DNA of 64,000 nucleotides from Alitta virens. Its lineage: Eukaryota > Annelida > Polychaeta > Phyllodocida > Nereididae. The DNA is taken from contig OW028573.1 of the NCBI GenBank assembly GCA_932294295.1, positions 61,109,829-61,173,828 on the forward strand, written 5' to 3'. The translations under genes and the position numbers were made by a program. The first letter of the stretch is position 1; each line of letters begins with the position of its first letter. Shown piece by piece: positions 13,992 to 24,845 of this stretch. The notes beneath the pieces are model-generated. The model was not told the DNA's origin and made no database searches. It worked only from the letters and a program-made list of their open reading frames with translations.

Positions 13992-13997
13992 TTTATT
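13992..13997 (-). promoter_or_regulatory. Candidate SCP2 polyadenylation signal
   Basis: TTTATT on the plus strand (AATAAA on the minus strand), about 660 bp downstream of the SCP2 stop. It is the best candidate in the expected place; transcript ends are unknown. Confidence 0.35.
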
Positions 13998-14654
13998 TAA
14001 AAATCAAGGTTTTCGAAGAAATGCACATATATAACAGATACATATATAATTTTTAATGATGAACTATATAATTATAAACAATCACAGATGCTTCAAGGTC
14101 CACCAACAATACATGTATTCTAAAAAATTACATCTTTTTTGTTTATATAAAAAAAAATATCTATATTTCATGGCACTAATGAAAATTTAGAGAGATGTTT
14201 CTTATAAAGAGGCATTACCATATTACCTGTTACATTATCACTTGTACACTACATTGGCAGCTAAAACAACCTTTTTTTTTTTTTAGAAAATGTTAGTTGA
14301 TGGAATGTCAGGTACTGATGGATAAATATCATTTAAACGTTCAAATAATTGTACATATCACCACTGACGTATCAAGCATTTAATACAACATGATGCATTT
14401 TCTGAAGATTTTTATGACGTCACCGTCCCTCAATGCCTCATCATGCTGCATTGAGTGAAATTTTCTTAAGCAAACTCAATATACTCTCTTTCACTAATAT
14501 TAAAAAATATCAAACTTAAAATTGCAGGTAATAGATATTACAGAGGTCATATGCCAGTATGAACCATTCAGTAGTATATTATTTGTAAACAATCTCATTT
14601 CATGTCTTCAGTGAAAAAAATAATAATCTAACAATCAGTCAAATTTATATGGAA

Positions 14655-17600
14655 TTATAGTTTTGACTGTCCAATCTGGAGTTCTTTCAATTTTAGTGCA
14701 AGTCCCATGTTACCCTTGATCTTCACCTTTCCTTGGAAGAAAGCCTGAAAGGAAATGGCAAAGTTCAGATTAAATAAAATACCATTTTACAGGGCTGTTA
14801 GTATGTGATATTTTATAAGCTATATATGATTTTTTGCGTATGCGTACATGTGTATGCCTAAGAAAGGTTGGATTACATCAGATTATTCCCACACATCCCA
14901 TGCAATAGTTTGTCATTGCTGAATTCATACTGTCAGTTTAAAGGTTCATAATACCTGTTGTGGATTGAGCTTGCCAGTCATCAGTTGCACCAAATCATCA
15001 TCAGACACTGCTATGGTCACATCACCTTTGCCTGCAAGAAAAAATATTGCAATACATGACATGGAAATTCTTTATGCAATTAATTACTAAACAAAAAAGT
15101 TTTGAAGGTGTCATTGTAATTGCACTCACCAGCATCACCAAATTTCACAGAGCCATTGCCATTTTTGGCATCCACAACCCACACTCCTATGTCACTTCCT
15201 TTCTTCACCTCAAATCTGAAGACTCCCTTCACCTTTTTAACATAGTCAGCTCCATTCTGAAATTTAATGGGGAACTATCGTTATTGAAGCCCAAAATTTA
15301 TAGCTTAAATTTCACAAATGCCATGCTGAAACTCATTTCCATATTCCTCACTTTGTCCTTAAGCTAAAGACTTGTCCTTGGGTTTGCAACTTGCTTTAGT
15401 CTTACATCTATATTAACACACTTTCTTACCTTTTCAAGGACACTACCAATTTGATTGAACACTGACGAAGCCTTGAAATCAGAGGCTGAGGAAGCACTTG
15501 TGGCTGCCAGCTGAATGTGGCGATTTCTGCAAGAAGGACAAGATGTGCAAACGAGTGACATTTTGTTGAATGACACAAACTTGGAACTAGTATGTTACCA
15601 GAATGACCAACGATCACAGAGACCACGTACGTTATCTAAGATGCTTAGCTTTAATCAGTGTTAAATTTGATAACCTGACAGTAGAAGATAACTTATCATT
15701 TTTTATCAAATATGTATTGCACTTACTGTCCTTTTTCTATAAATCTATTTCAACTGAAATGAGCGATGTCAATATGTGTCCTAATTTAAGAAAAGATTGA
15801 AATTATTTGACATTGAACTGAAACTTTTATACAACCTTGAGGCATATTCTGGAAATCCATGCCTGTAGACAGTAACAACACCTGCCCCACCTAAACCAAG
15901 GTTGTGCTGGAGCGCCACTTTGGCCCCAGGTACTTGTCTCTTGTCAGCCAAGCCTCTCAGTTGCCAGCAAAGTTCAGAGCACTGAGCCAGACCTAGTCAG
16001 TGGACAATTACAAAAAGTTTATTGGGTTGTTTTCTCATGAAGGACACTTAAAAAGGAGTCACTAGTTTATCGAGGGTTATGCCTAAAATCGATACTCAAG
16101 GCCTCCAAATCGATCAATACTCGAATGTTTTCGAGTTTTCTGTGTTATTAGTACAGACGCCAATTTTGTGAAACAAGTCATACATCAACATCTCATGAAC
16201 ATCGTCATACTATACACCTAACATTGGCGTTAGAAAAAGAGTTCACATCTATTTAAAACAGTGGGGAACCTAATACTTTGCAGATAAGAAGTAGATAAAG
16301 TGTTGGGCACATCATCAAAGTTGTTACTTTTAAAACATTCGATATTTATGGGAGCTGGTCAATAATTTTCGAGCAGCAATGCTGCCGAGCTGCTGCCGAG
16401 TGATAATCGAATATTTGCTTGGTCAATACAGGCCTAGTCACTAGTTTGATCAGAAACACTGTAAGTAATGGATTCACCTGTAGCACCAAGAGGATGCCCT
16501 TTGGAAATTAATCCACCGCTCGGATTGACAACATACTTTCCTCCATATGTGTTGTCTCCACGGTCAATAAATTCACCGGCTTTTCCTGCAAACACAAAAT
16601 TGTTGATGTAGAACCTTATTCTGACTACAGTCTGTAGCAGTTGAATTTTCAGCTAATCTAATCCATTAGTTAAAATTTCACACTTTTGACTCTGAATTAA
16701 GCACATGCAAGATTTTTAAAATTATTTTGCTGTCCTATTTCTAAAACTTTATACCTGGTGGGCAAAGTCCAAGTGCTTCATATGTAATTAATTCATTGGC
16801 TGAGAAACAGTCATGAAGCTCAACTACTTGCACATCACTGATGTTGACTCCAGCCTGCTTGAGGGCTGTTTCTGATGCTAGTTTGGTCATGTCATAGCCA
16901 ACCTAAAGGAAATTGATGACACATTGGTGAATTACAAGGCTTAAACAAGGCATACTTGATATGTATATTTTACATCATTAAATTGATGCATAGTATAAAC
17001 ATTACTAATTTTGAAGCATCCCACGTTTGATGTAACACATGAGTTGATCCACAATCATAAATATTAGCAACTTACAATTTTCATTGGACTATTTTCAGAG
17101 AAAGTAGATGGTAAATCAGTGGCCATGGATTGACCAATTATTTCGATGGCCTGTCCTTGAAGATTGTGTCGTTTCACAAAATCTTCACTTGCCAAGATAG
17201 CACAAGCACCACCATCTGAAGTAGGACTGAAAAAAATAAATAAAATCCATTTTCAATGATCAATATGTTGTCTGTATTAACTGAGTATTTTCGCTTTGCA
17301 TCATACACAGAAAACTGGATCACTCACCAGCACTGAAGTTTGGTGAGAGGGTCAAATATTTTCGGAGACTGCATAATTTGCTCCAAAGTGTACTTGTCCC
17401 TGAACTGAGAGTACGGGTTGTTCACAGAGTGCAGATGGTTCTTGTATGCAATTTTCGCGAAGTGCTCGGGCTTTGTACCTGAAACCACAATAATTAATCA
17501 AGTAATTTGAATCTTACAGCGGTTCTTACCACAGCTTGGCTCTTGAAACTTTACGATCATTTCTGACGAACAACCAAAACGTTTTGTGGTCAAAAGTATG

Positions 17601-20600
17601 TGGGCAATAAATGGCTATTAACCTGCATCTAGTGGGTGACCTGATTCTTACACCCTAAATGTAAACATTTGAATTGTGGGTGAAAATCTTATTTACAGTT
17701 GTAATTTAATAATAGGAATTATATATGATTGAGTTACACTATGGACTGTTCAGTTAATAATCAGTTTCCTTGTATTTTACAGTTTATTAAACTGATCACA
17801 ATGTATTTTCACTCATCAACATTTGAGTTCATCACACTATTTACATCTCTGTTCCACACAATTTAAAAGCTATTAGTGAGATAGACAAGGTTTTATTACC
17901 CTGCATACTTTCGACCACAAACCTTTTCTGTAGCTAATCTGAAACTTTTGAAAAGAGCCAAGACGTGAAAAGAACCGCTATACAGGAATGAAAATTATTT
18001 GAGGCTCATCAGTAATGGTAAGTACAATGTCATTTGGAATCACAGTAAAACTCATTAACAACGATTTACCATATTTCTCCATATGCTCTTTGCCGGCATT
18101 ACCAAAGAGCTGAGGTGTAATAGGGGCACTGGCAATCCCTCTGGCATTGATCATAGATTCCAAATGTTTCTCCATAGGATTGGTGCGATCTTCATACTGA
18201 CAAAATAATTTAAACAATTAAACTTGAATTACCATATTTTTCCATGTGTTCTTTGCCAGCATTGCCAAAGAGCTGAAGTGTCAAGGGGGCTTTGGTAATT
18301 CCTTTGGCTTTTATCATGGCTTCCACATGCTTATCAATAGGACTTGTACGATCTTCAGACTGGAAAATAGTCATTTACTCACACTATTATTCCCAGCCAC
18401 ATCATACTGTTGTCAATTTCTCATAAATTCTAAATTAGTAATGTAAAGACCTTTAAAGACAGCGCTCCCCTTTCCATCTTTTCAAACCCTAGGGCCATCA
18501 CACACTCAGATATGCCTGAAATTCAACAAAATAAAATAAAAATCGCAACCTATTGCATGGTGAGTGTGAATAAAGACAGACAGAGACCACTAAAACAAAC
18601 TGGAATATAGGTAGGCCATGGCAGGTGTTAATTAAATTCTTACCTCCTTGAATGAACTGACGTGCCATATATAAAGCAGTTGAGCCTGTTGAGCAAGCAT
18701 TATTGACCTGTATTGAAAAATATGTGTACATTAAAAGTAGCATTAATTCATAGTTGGCTGGACAAATGTACTATAACATATAGATAAGGACCCTAGGGCA
18801 CTGATGAAAAACATATTGTAATTCTATCAAAGTCTTACATTGTACACCGGGACACCTGTCATCCCAAGCTGATATACGGCCCGTTGTCCGCATGTCGTAT
18901 CACCTGTGTATGAAAAACCCCTCCTTATAACTCTGCTAGTTAGCTCGGTTGCCTTAGTATCACAAGAAATGTTAATATTACCCTTTATCGTGATATAAAA
19001 AAATACTCACCATACACATAACCCACACACACTTGCTGGACTTGATTGTAGGTGATTCCAGCATCTTTCAAAGCCTTCTGGGCTGGAATTGACAAGAATG
19101 CAAACTTTCACCATTTGACCCTGTGAAATAACCCTTTTTACACATATAGGGAATATTGGAACTGGACATGTGACTTCCAATGACTTAATGATTTAAAAGA
19201 AAACTGGTCAGGACTGGAGAAGCAAATAAGTCTTCTGAGTTACCAAAAAAAATTTCCAACTGTAAAATTGCTATACAGGGCTGTACATGACTTACGATAA
19301 ATAAATAAACCTTGCATAAGTTGATTAGCGATTCATTCCAGTGTTCCAGCTAGGCAATTTGAGCATGGCAATGTGCCACGCCCAACGCCCCTAGTGCCAC
19401 GCCCAATTTTGTCAGCGCCATGCCAGAAAAAAATCTTTGCCTAATTTTAATGAAATCAGGTGGTACATTTGAGTTCCACTTATGGAAGGTGTACATAGCA
19501 CTTCACATAATATCTCAATTTTGAAATATTCCACAAAGAAATTAATAAATCAGTATTACCAGCTTCAACTGCCATCTGTGGGTAATCAAAATCATCCCTC
19601 CTCCCAGGCTTCTCAAACTGAAAAAGAACATCATAACACATGACTTTTAATGCACTGAAAGAAATAGGTACTATCAGTCATTCAGAACTTTCAGAAGTAT
19701 TTTTATTGTCAGTGAAATCTTTTCTTCCAAGTGTTTAGATTAGCTCTGCAGATGAAATAGCATTAAGTGACACTGCTCAGGATGCAACAAGCAGGAATCT
19801 AGAGCTGAAACAGATCATGAATGTTGGCAATACTGAAATTGTTTGCACTGCTAAGACCTGGCTTAAATTAAGTATCATGTTAAATTGACTGTTTTTAATA
19901 ACGAAATTGGAAAAAGTGATTACACACACACTCCATTTTCAGACACGATTGTTTGATATCCTCTGGTGGGAGTACTGACACTTCTAAATATCAAATTTTG
20001 TATCCATTAGTTCTTTTGGCACCTGCGAGTACATCTTTGCTGATGTGGTTATGAATGACTCTATTATACTTTGAGTAGGCTCTGTTTATAGACCACCAAA
20101 TTCTTCTATGGACGATTCTATCTCCTTATTTAGTTGGATAGCCCACCAGCTAGAAAATTTGATTTCAACACTTTTCTATGTAATTGGTCAAATCTAACAG
20201 TTGGTTCACGTTTCAAAGGAGTTTCTTGATAGAGTACGTCTACCTAATTACGTGGTGGGTCTAATTTTATAGAATATAAAATATATCATTATTTTGACCA
20301 ACACTCACCAAGTTTTGAAGCTCTAGTTCAACAATAATAACATTTGTGAAGGGTAGCAGGGGTTTGGGGGCGGCAGCCCTAAAGAAAAAAGAACTAGACC
20401 TGACGGCTCTCATGATGGAGGAACAGATGGTTGAACAATTGCTCACAAATGCAACAATTCACTGGATATCTTGAACAGTTGCTTGTTATCAGAGACCTGT
20501 GACTGCTATATATATTGCAATTCTCACTTGAATGACACCTCTGAGGACTGGCCTATTCAGCTAGTCATTCTGAAGTATCTCAATTGCCATTAACACCTCT

Positions 20601-23600
20601 TTGGCTACTAACTTATCCAGTCTGTAACTCTAAAGAACTTTCCCAATTGCCATTAATGTCCCAATCTATTAAATCCATCAGGAAAATGTAATTCAGATAT
20701 CAACCACCAGGGGTGCCACGACAACGGGGGATTTGGTCAGAACGGCCACAAACCATAACGGCCATGTTTCCGGAACAGCCACATGGTATTTCCCATATTG
20801 ACAAGATAGATAGATAGATAGATATTTATTTGATGGGTACAATTACAAATTCCTACACACAAAATACACACATACAGAAGCAAACGGCCACACTGACACA
20901 CACATACATAGTTAAATAACATATTGTCAAAAACCCACCAGGAGAACACTAGAGCCTACATAGGCTGTGACAGTGTCCACCTCGGGAAAAAAAGAATGTT
21001 ATTAGAGTTGTTAGTTGGTAAATATTTTGTATTGATATATCCAAGGTTGGAATCGTGATTGACCAATTTGGGAAGTATAATTGTTCGTAAAATACAATCT
21101 GAAAAAAAAAAGCAACTGGCATATATTTTGTGATTAAGCTTTCAGAGAAATTCCAATTAACATTAATTACTATCAAGATGGTCACAAACCATGTAAAATT
21201 AGCACATCAAAGTGCTTCAGAACAGTATACATCTAGTTTAATTCACAGCCGAAATTGCCATTTTCAAGGATTATAGAAAAATAACTAAAGACAAGACAGT
21301 GTTTCTAAATGGTTTTATTATTTTAAATAGTTTCTATATATATTGTACTGGTTGTTTTATTTAGATTCTAATAAACAACTTTTCTACTTTATTGCTAAAT
21401 ACTGAACAATAATATAAAAAAAATATATATATATTATTTTTATTTATGGTAGATTAGCTTAACATACATTGGAATTTACATTGTTTATAAAGTTCCGCTA
21501 ACTATTTCACCATAATAATATATACCAGAATGGTCCTAGGAGCTGTGGAACATAGCTATATATATACATAGCTAGGCCTTGTGACCCCTCCCCCTCTATC
21601 TGTTGTGAAGTGTTCAGTATGAGACACTTTTACAAATATTTGTTACTAAGAATTCACTAGAGGATCTCAGCAGACTCAGCCATAACTAAACCTGACGGCC
21701 CTCATGACAGAGAAACACACTTTTAAGTTAGGCCTAAGACATTTTTTCATAAAATCACTCAATTTCAGGTGCATATTTGTAGCTCAAAGTAATAAGCAGA
21801 TGGGTTCATAATCTGGTAGCAGTGGTAGGCTCCTAATTGCATTATTCAATAAATGACAATTTACCCTTTGCACATTAGTGGCATTATTATGCTCTCAACA
21901 ATTACAGCTGAAGTACAATTAACACCTCATGTGTCACATAGTCATTTCTTGTAATTAATTTCTTCTGACAAGTTGGCATGGGATCCAATAGGATCAAATT
22001 TGCTGAATGTGATAAATTATTATGCAGCTTACATGTACCTTCATTTAGACACTGTAGTGGTGTTTCTAATGAGATTTGTCATTTGGTGCAACCCTATACA
22101 GGTAGGAAAATACTAGTATAACACTGACTAAAAGATCTCTGCTGAACTGTTCCGTACAGTTCTACGATTTTTCACCAGGGGCACTTGAGTGGCTGCATTC
22201 AAGTTTAAGAGCTATAAGATCTACCCAATACTGCAAAAAATACCCATATTTTTGCCATTTTTCTCAAGATGGGGCTGTTATTTTCAAAATCCACTGTATA
22301 ACCAGCCATCTACACGATTAGTGGCTTATTTCAAGACCATTCAGGAGCCCTCTCATTTTCTTCCCAAACAGTGGCTAGATTACAACAGAACTAAAACAAT
22401 CCACCAGCTCACCTCTCATGACAGAGAAGTGAATGGAATGACCATGTGGAAAAACCATGTGGCCAATCACAATGCTAGCACTCATAGTGGCCGCTTTCAG
22501 GACTAATACATCTAGCACTGAAATGGGCATATTTCTGCAATTTTTCTCCTGAATGGACACTTTGCGGCAAAATCTGCCCAATAAACGACCAAAAAAAAGA
22601 CACTACAATATCATTTTATACTGTTCTAGGACCTCTACATTGCATTTCTGAACCAGTTGATCCAGAACTGTTCTGCTCAACCCATTGCTCACAAAGTTCC
22701 GAACCAAGTGGTAATACAGACGGGAGACGGAAGCATTTCCTCCCTCAAAAATAAACATCGTTCTTGCTATGAAAAATGAAAACTGCTGTAGTTTGTTTTT
22801 GATGTCATTCATTGCATTCAAGCGTTTGACGTCATTTGCACAGCAACGAGGCTTGTTAAATATGGTCATAAATCAGTGTCCGCCATACTGCATTTTTTCC
22901 TACAATTATAATGCAAAGTAAATCTGACCTTTTTATTTTTCATGGACAATTTCATGATAATTAGCTGCAAGATAATCTAATTTTAATAACTTCAGGTTTG
23001 GTATTTGGGAGCCCATAGAATATTTGGACACAAAAATGCAATTCACATCCAACTGAATTAGGTGCAATTTGGTATTTGGGGTTTTGCTAATTGCAGTAAT
23101 TTGATCAGTCTCCCAGTTAAGCATATTAAATTATGTCACTATCATTTTCCAAGTGCAATTTACCTGGAGCTACAAAATTAGGACATCTTTGACCTGAATT
23201 GCTACTGCGTAACAGGCTACGTAGGTCTACTAGCGATAATTCCGGATGATCGCACACACTACCTAAACAATCAGCAAAGATGTTATTGCATGCCCATCAG
23301 ACCAGCAGAATTATTTATTCGCTACTGAATGAATAATTTTGTCCATGTTTTGAAAAAAAAAAAAGATTCATTAATTCTGTTCATTGTATTGCTTAAACAG
23401 TCTAACATGTTAAAAAGGCCACAAGAAGACAATTTTAAGATGAATGCCAATTTTTTAAAAGAATGCATTTGTCTGTCTTGTTAATACAATTTCCACTTTT
23501 AACACACCTTTATGAATACTTTGTCTGCAACTGTACCTAATGTCGGGGTATATATACCACACTATTCTTAATTAAATTAAATTTCAGACTAAACAGAAAT

Positions 23601-24643
23601 GTACAAATTTATTATTATACAGTTTAATTAATATATAATCCAGTTTAATTAATATTTTAAGTCATTAAAGAATACACTTGACAAACACAGCAGAGCTTAA
23701 ACGCTGTCACTCAAGTGCAAATCAAGTTTGGGCTTATGAATATTATAGGTACTATAGCGCTGCATCATTGGCCACTTACGGAATGTAACATCGAGTCAGT
23801 GTTCCAGCTATGATTTGAAATGGGCATGGCGCACAAGGTAGAGGATGCTTATCTAGTTGAAAAGCAAAAAAATATTAATAACTTCACTTCATTTCGGGCA
23901 TGGCATTCACAAAAACAGGCATGGCGCCGCGCCATGCTCAAATGGCTTAGCTGGACACTGTCGAGACATTTGGCTTAGGGCAATAGACGAGGAGAATCTC
24001 TCAGCTGCCCATGTTCCGGGTGTAGAAAATGTAGAGGCTGTTGCCGCCTCCCAACAATTTTCTGATGACACTGAATGCCAGATTACATTACTCAGAGCGA
24101 ACTGAGCCTTGGTGTTGTAATGTTAACATGGTCGTTATATTGTCAGGATCCATAATGTTAACTATCTTTGTAAAAACTGTTATTAAAAAAAAACAAGATC
24201 ACAATATAGGAACATTGTCAATGATCAAGTCCCCTTATCCTGACACTGTGCAAAGTTCTTCACGTATGCATGATCACTATTCAAAATCTTCATACCACAT
24301 ATCACTAATCACAATCCAAATCTGAGCACAGCTACAACAGATTTGAACAGTCAGTGTCACCAAAGTCAAGACCTGTCATTGCTAGCTGTGTAGACTGCCA
24401 TTGTTACAACTGCTCACTCAGTGTCAGTGTGCAGTGTCAGTACCCTGACACTGAGTGACTGACAGTGTGACACCGTCATTTACATCGCCATAGGACAGTG
24501 ACAATCATTGATATCCATGTGCATTATTACACCATGCCTCCTACATACATTCTGGTGTTTGTACATCCTTCTGAATAGCCAGAAACGCAACAAACCTTGG
24601 TCATGCCAACGCCGACCACGAAAACACGTCCTTTCGTCGCCAT
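14655..24643 (-). CDS. SCP2: Sterol carrier protein X: peroxisomal 3-ketoacyl-CoA thiolase fused to SCP2
   Basis: Thiolytic cleavage of branched 3-ketoacyl-CoA in peroxisomes, with a C-terminal lipid-transfer domain. Sixteen coding exons per transcript, high to low: 24596-24643, 19560-19617, 19011-19082, 18839-18903, 18644-18707, 18451-18515, 7a 18233-18359 or 7b 18070-18196, 17328-17478, 17076-17226, 16755-16902, 16478-16585, 15836-15992, 15430-15526, 15130-15256, 14955-15031, 14655-14744. This gives 1605 nt, 534 aa (human 547). Thiolase motifs: nucleophile Cys86 in [14 protein letters not shown] near residue 297, and His347 in KGHPLGAT. The SCP2 domain covers about 413-534 and the last residues SKL are a peroxisomal PTS1 signal. 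Exon 7 is duplicated (separate entries). The Met that starts vertebrate pro-SCP2 is His here (YRHGFPE). Intron 1 is about 5 kb and repeat-rich. The gene diverges from NIPBL. Confidence 0.96.
18070..18196 (-). other. SCP2: SCP2 exon 7b (canonical-like alternative exon)
   Basis: 127 nt. It reads from [15 protein letters not shown] to the end of GKEHMEKYG, with acceptor ..gtcag before TATGAA and donor G|gtaaat. It fits between exon 6 (phase 0) and exon 8 (phase 1). It is closer to human SCPx than 7a: an aromatic first residue (Tyr for Phe), Asn in SMIN, and Pro in APITPQLFG matching human PVAPQMFG. Confidence 0.9.
18197..18232 (-). other. 36-bp intron between the duplicated SCP2 exons
   Basis: The interval between donor gtaatt of exon 7a and acceptor tgtcag of exon 7b is only 36 nt. 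That is shorter than most metazoan introns tolerate between 5' splice site and branch point, so direct 7a-7b splicing is likely blocked sterically. Confidence 0.8.
18233..18359 (-). other. SCP2: SCP2 exon 7a (divergent alternative exon)
   Basis: 127 nt, the same phases as 7b, with acceptor ..ttccag before TCTGAA and donor G|gtaatt. It reads from [15 protein letters not shown] to the end of GKEHMEKYG with no stop. Against 7b, 30 of 42 residues are identical, and there are also about ten synonymous codon differences, which points to an old copy kept as coding sequence and not to a recent duplication or a decaying pseudo-exon. Confidence 0.85.
19339..19440. repeat. Fragment of a CAGTGTTCCAGCTA repeat
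   Basis: Begins CAGTGTTCCAGCTAG, then GAGCATGGC and repeated GCCACGCCCAA motifs. It shares its terminus and the GAGCATGGC/GCCATGCC theme with the element at 23797-23960. It lies in SCP2 intron 2; the right end is not defined. Confidence 0.4.
20392..20721 (-). repeat. Dispersed repeat family R1, copy 1 (SCP2 intron 1)
   Basis: Starts AACTAGACCTGACGG and runs to ACCACCAGGGGTGCCACGA. On the minus strand it matches the plus-strand copies at 26586-27418 and 40354-40858, with shared strings such as CTGAATAGGCCAGTCCTC and GTCACAGGTCTCTGATAAC. A short piece of the same end recurs near 21688. No coding capacity. Confidence 0.7.
20804..20824. repeat. GATA microsatellite
   Basis: Five tandem GATA units. 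The flank contains CA-rich tracts (ACACACAAAATACACAC) and may be the decayed tail of a retroelement, which I could not classify. Confidence 0.5.
20825..22173. other. SCP2 intron 1, unclassified AT-rich segment
   Basis: No exon, no protein-like frame and no clear repeat boundary, apart from a fragment of the R1 terminus near 21688 and a short AT microsatellite near 21420. Confidence 0.4.
22174..22748 (-). repeat. Dispersed repeat family R1, copy 2 (SCP2 intron 1)
   Basis: Minus-strand partner of the middle of the copy at 26586-27418. Shared strings include TGAACCAGTTGATCC, GCTCAACCCAT and GAACCAAGTGGT. It ends in GACGGGAGACGG followed by TTCCTCCCTC, the family's hairpin-like terminus in degraded form. 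Confidence 0.6.
22749..23796. other. SCP2 intron 1, unclassified segment
   Basis: AT-rich intron sequence with an A-run near 23350 and duplicated CAGTTTAATTAATAT motifs near 23619 and 23640. No exon, RNA gene or defined transposon was recognised. Confidence 0.4.
23797..23960. mobile_element. Short TIR element (MITE candidate) in SCP2 intron 1
   Basis: The left end CAGTGTTCCAGCTA is inverted at the right end (TAGCTGGACACTG, one indel). The 164-bp interior is built from GGCATGGC repeats. No exact TSD was found, so the class is unproven, though CAGNG termini suit hAT. Confidence 0.5.
24415..24457. other. Perfect 13-bp inverted repeat near the SCP2 promoter
   Basis: CACTCAGTGTCAG (24415-24427) pairs with CTGACACTGAGTG (24445-24457) around a 17-nt loop. 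It sits inside a run of CAGTGTCAG motifs about 140 bp into SCP2 intron 1. Function unknown; it may be a repeat relic or a regulatory hairpin. Confidence 0.45.
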
Positions 24644-24646
24644 CTT
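24636..24646 (-). promoter_or_regulatory. YY1-like site overlapping the SCP2 start codon
   Basis: The minus-strand AAGATGGCGAC spans the SCP2 ATG and closely fits the YY1 consensus (AANATGGCGNC). Such sites overlap start codons in many housekeeping genes. Inferred from motif only. Confidence 0.4.
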
Positions 24647-24845
24647 CAGATGCGGAATACCCGGATGAGGGACTACTTTTATGATTTGCTTCCCGTGCTC
24701 AGATTCTTGCGCACTAATTTACATTTTCATCGGAACCAAAACCGTATGTCGGCAAATCGGTATATTTACGGGAATATGGCAAATTTTGCCAAAACGGAAC
24801 AATTTTAATGAAAATGTTTGTGACCAGGAGTAGTTTGAATGCAAC
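24644..24845. promoter_or_regulatory. Shared divergent promoter region of SCP2 and NIPBL
   Basis: Only 202 bp separate the SCP2 start codon (-) from the first NIPBL ATG (+). No TATA box stands out. Any promoters must overlap this interval or the first exons, so a bidirectional promoter is the simplest reading. Confidence 0.6.
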
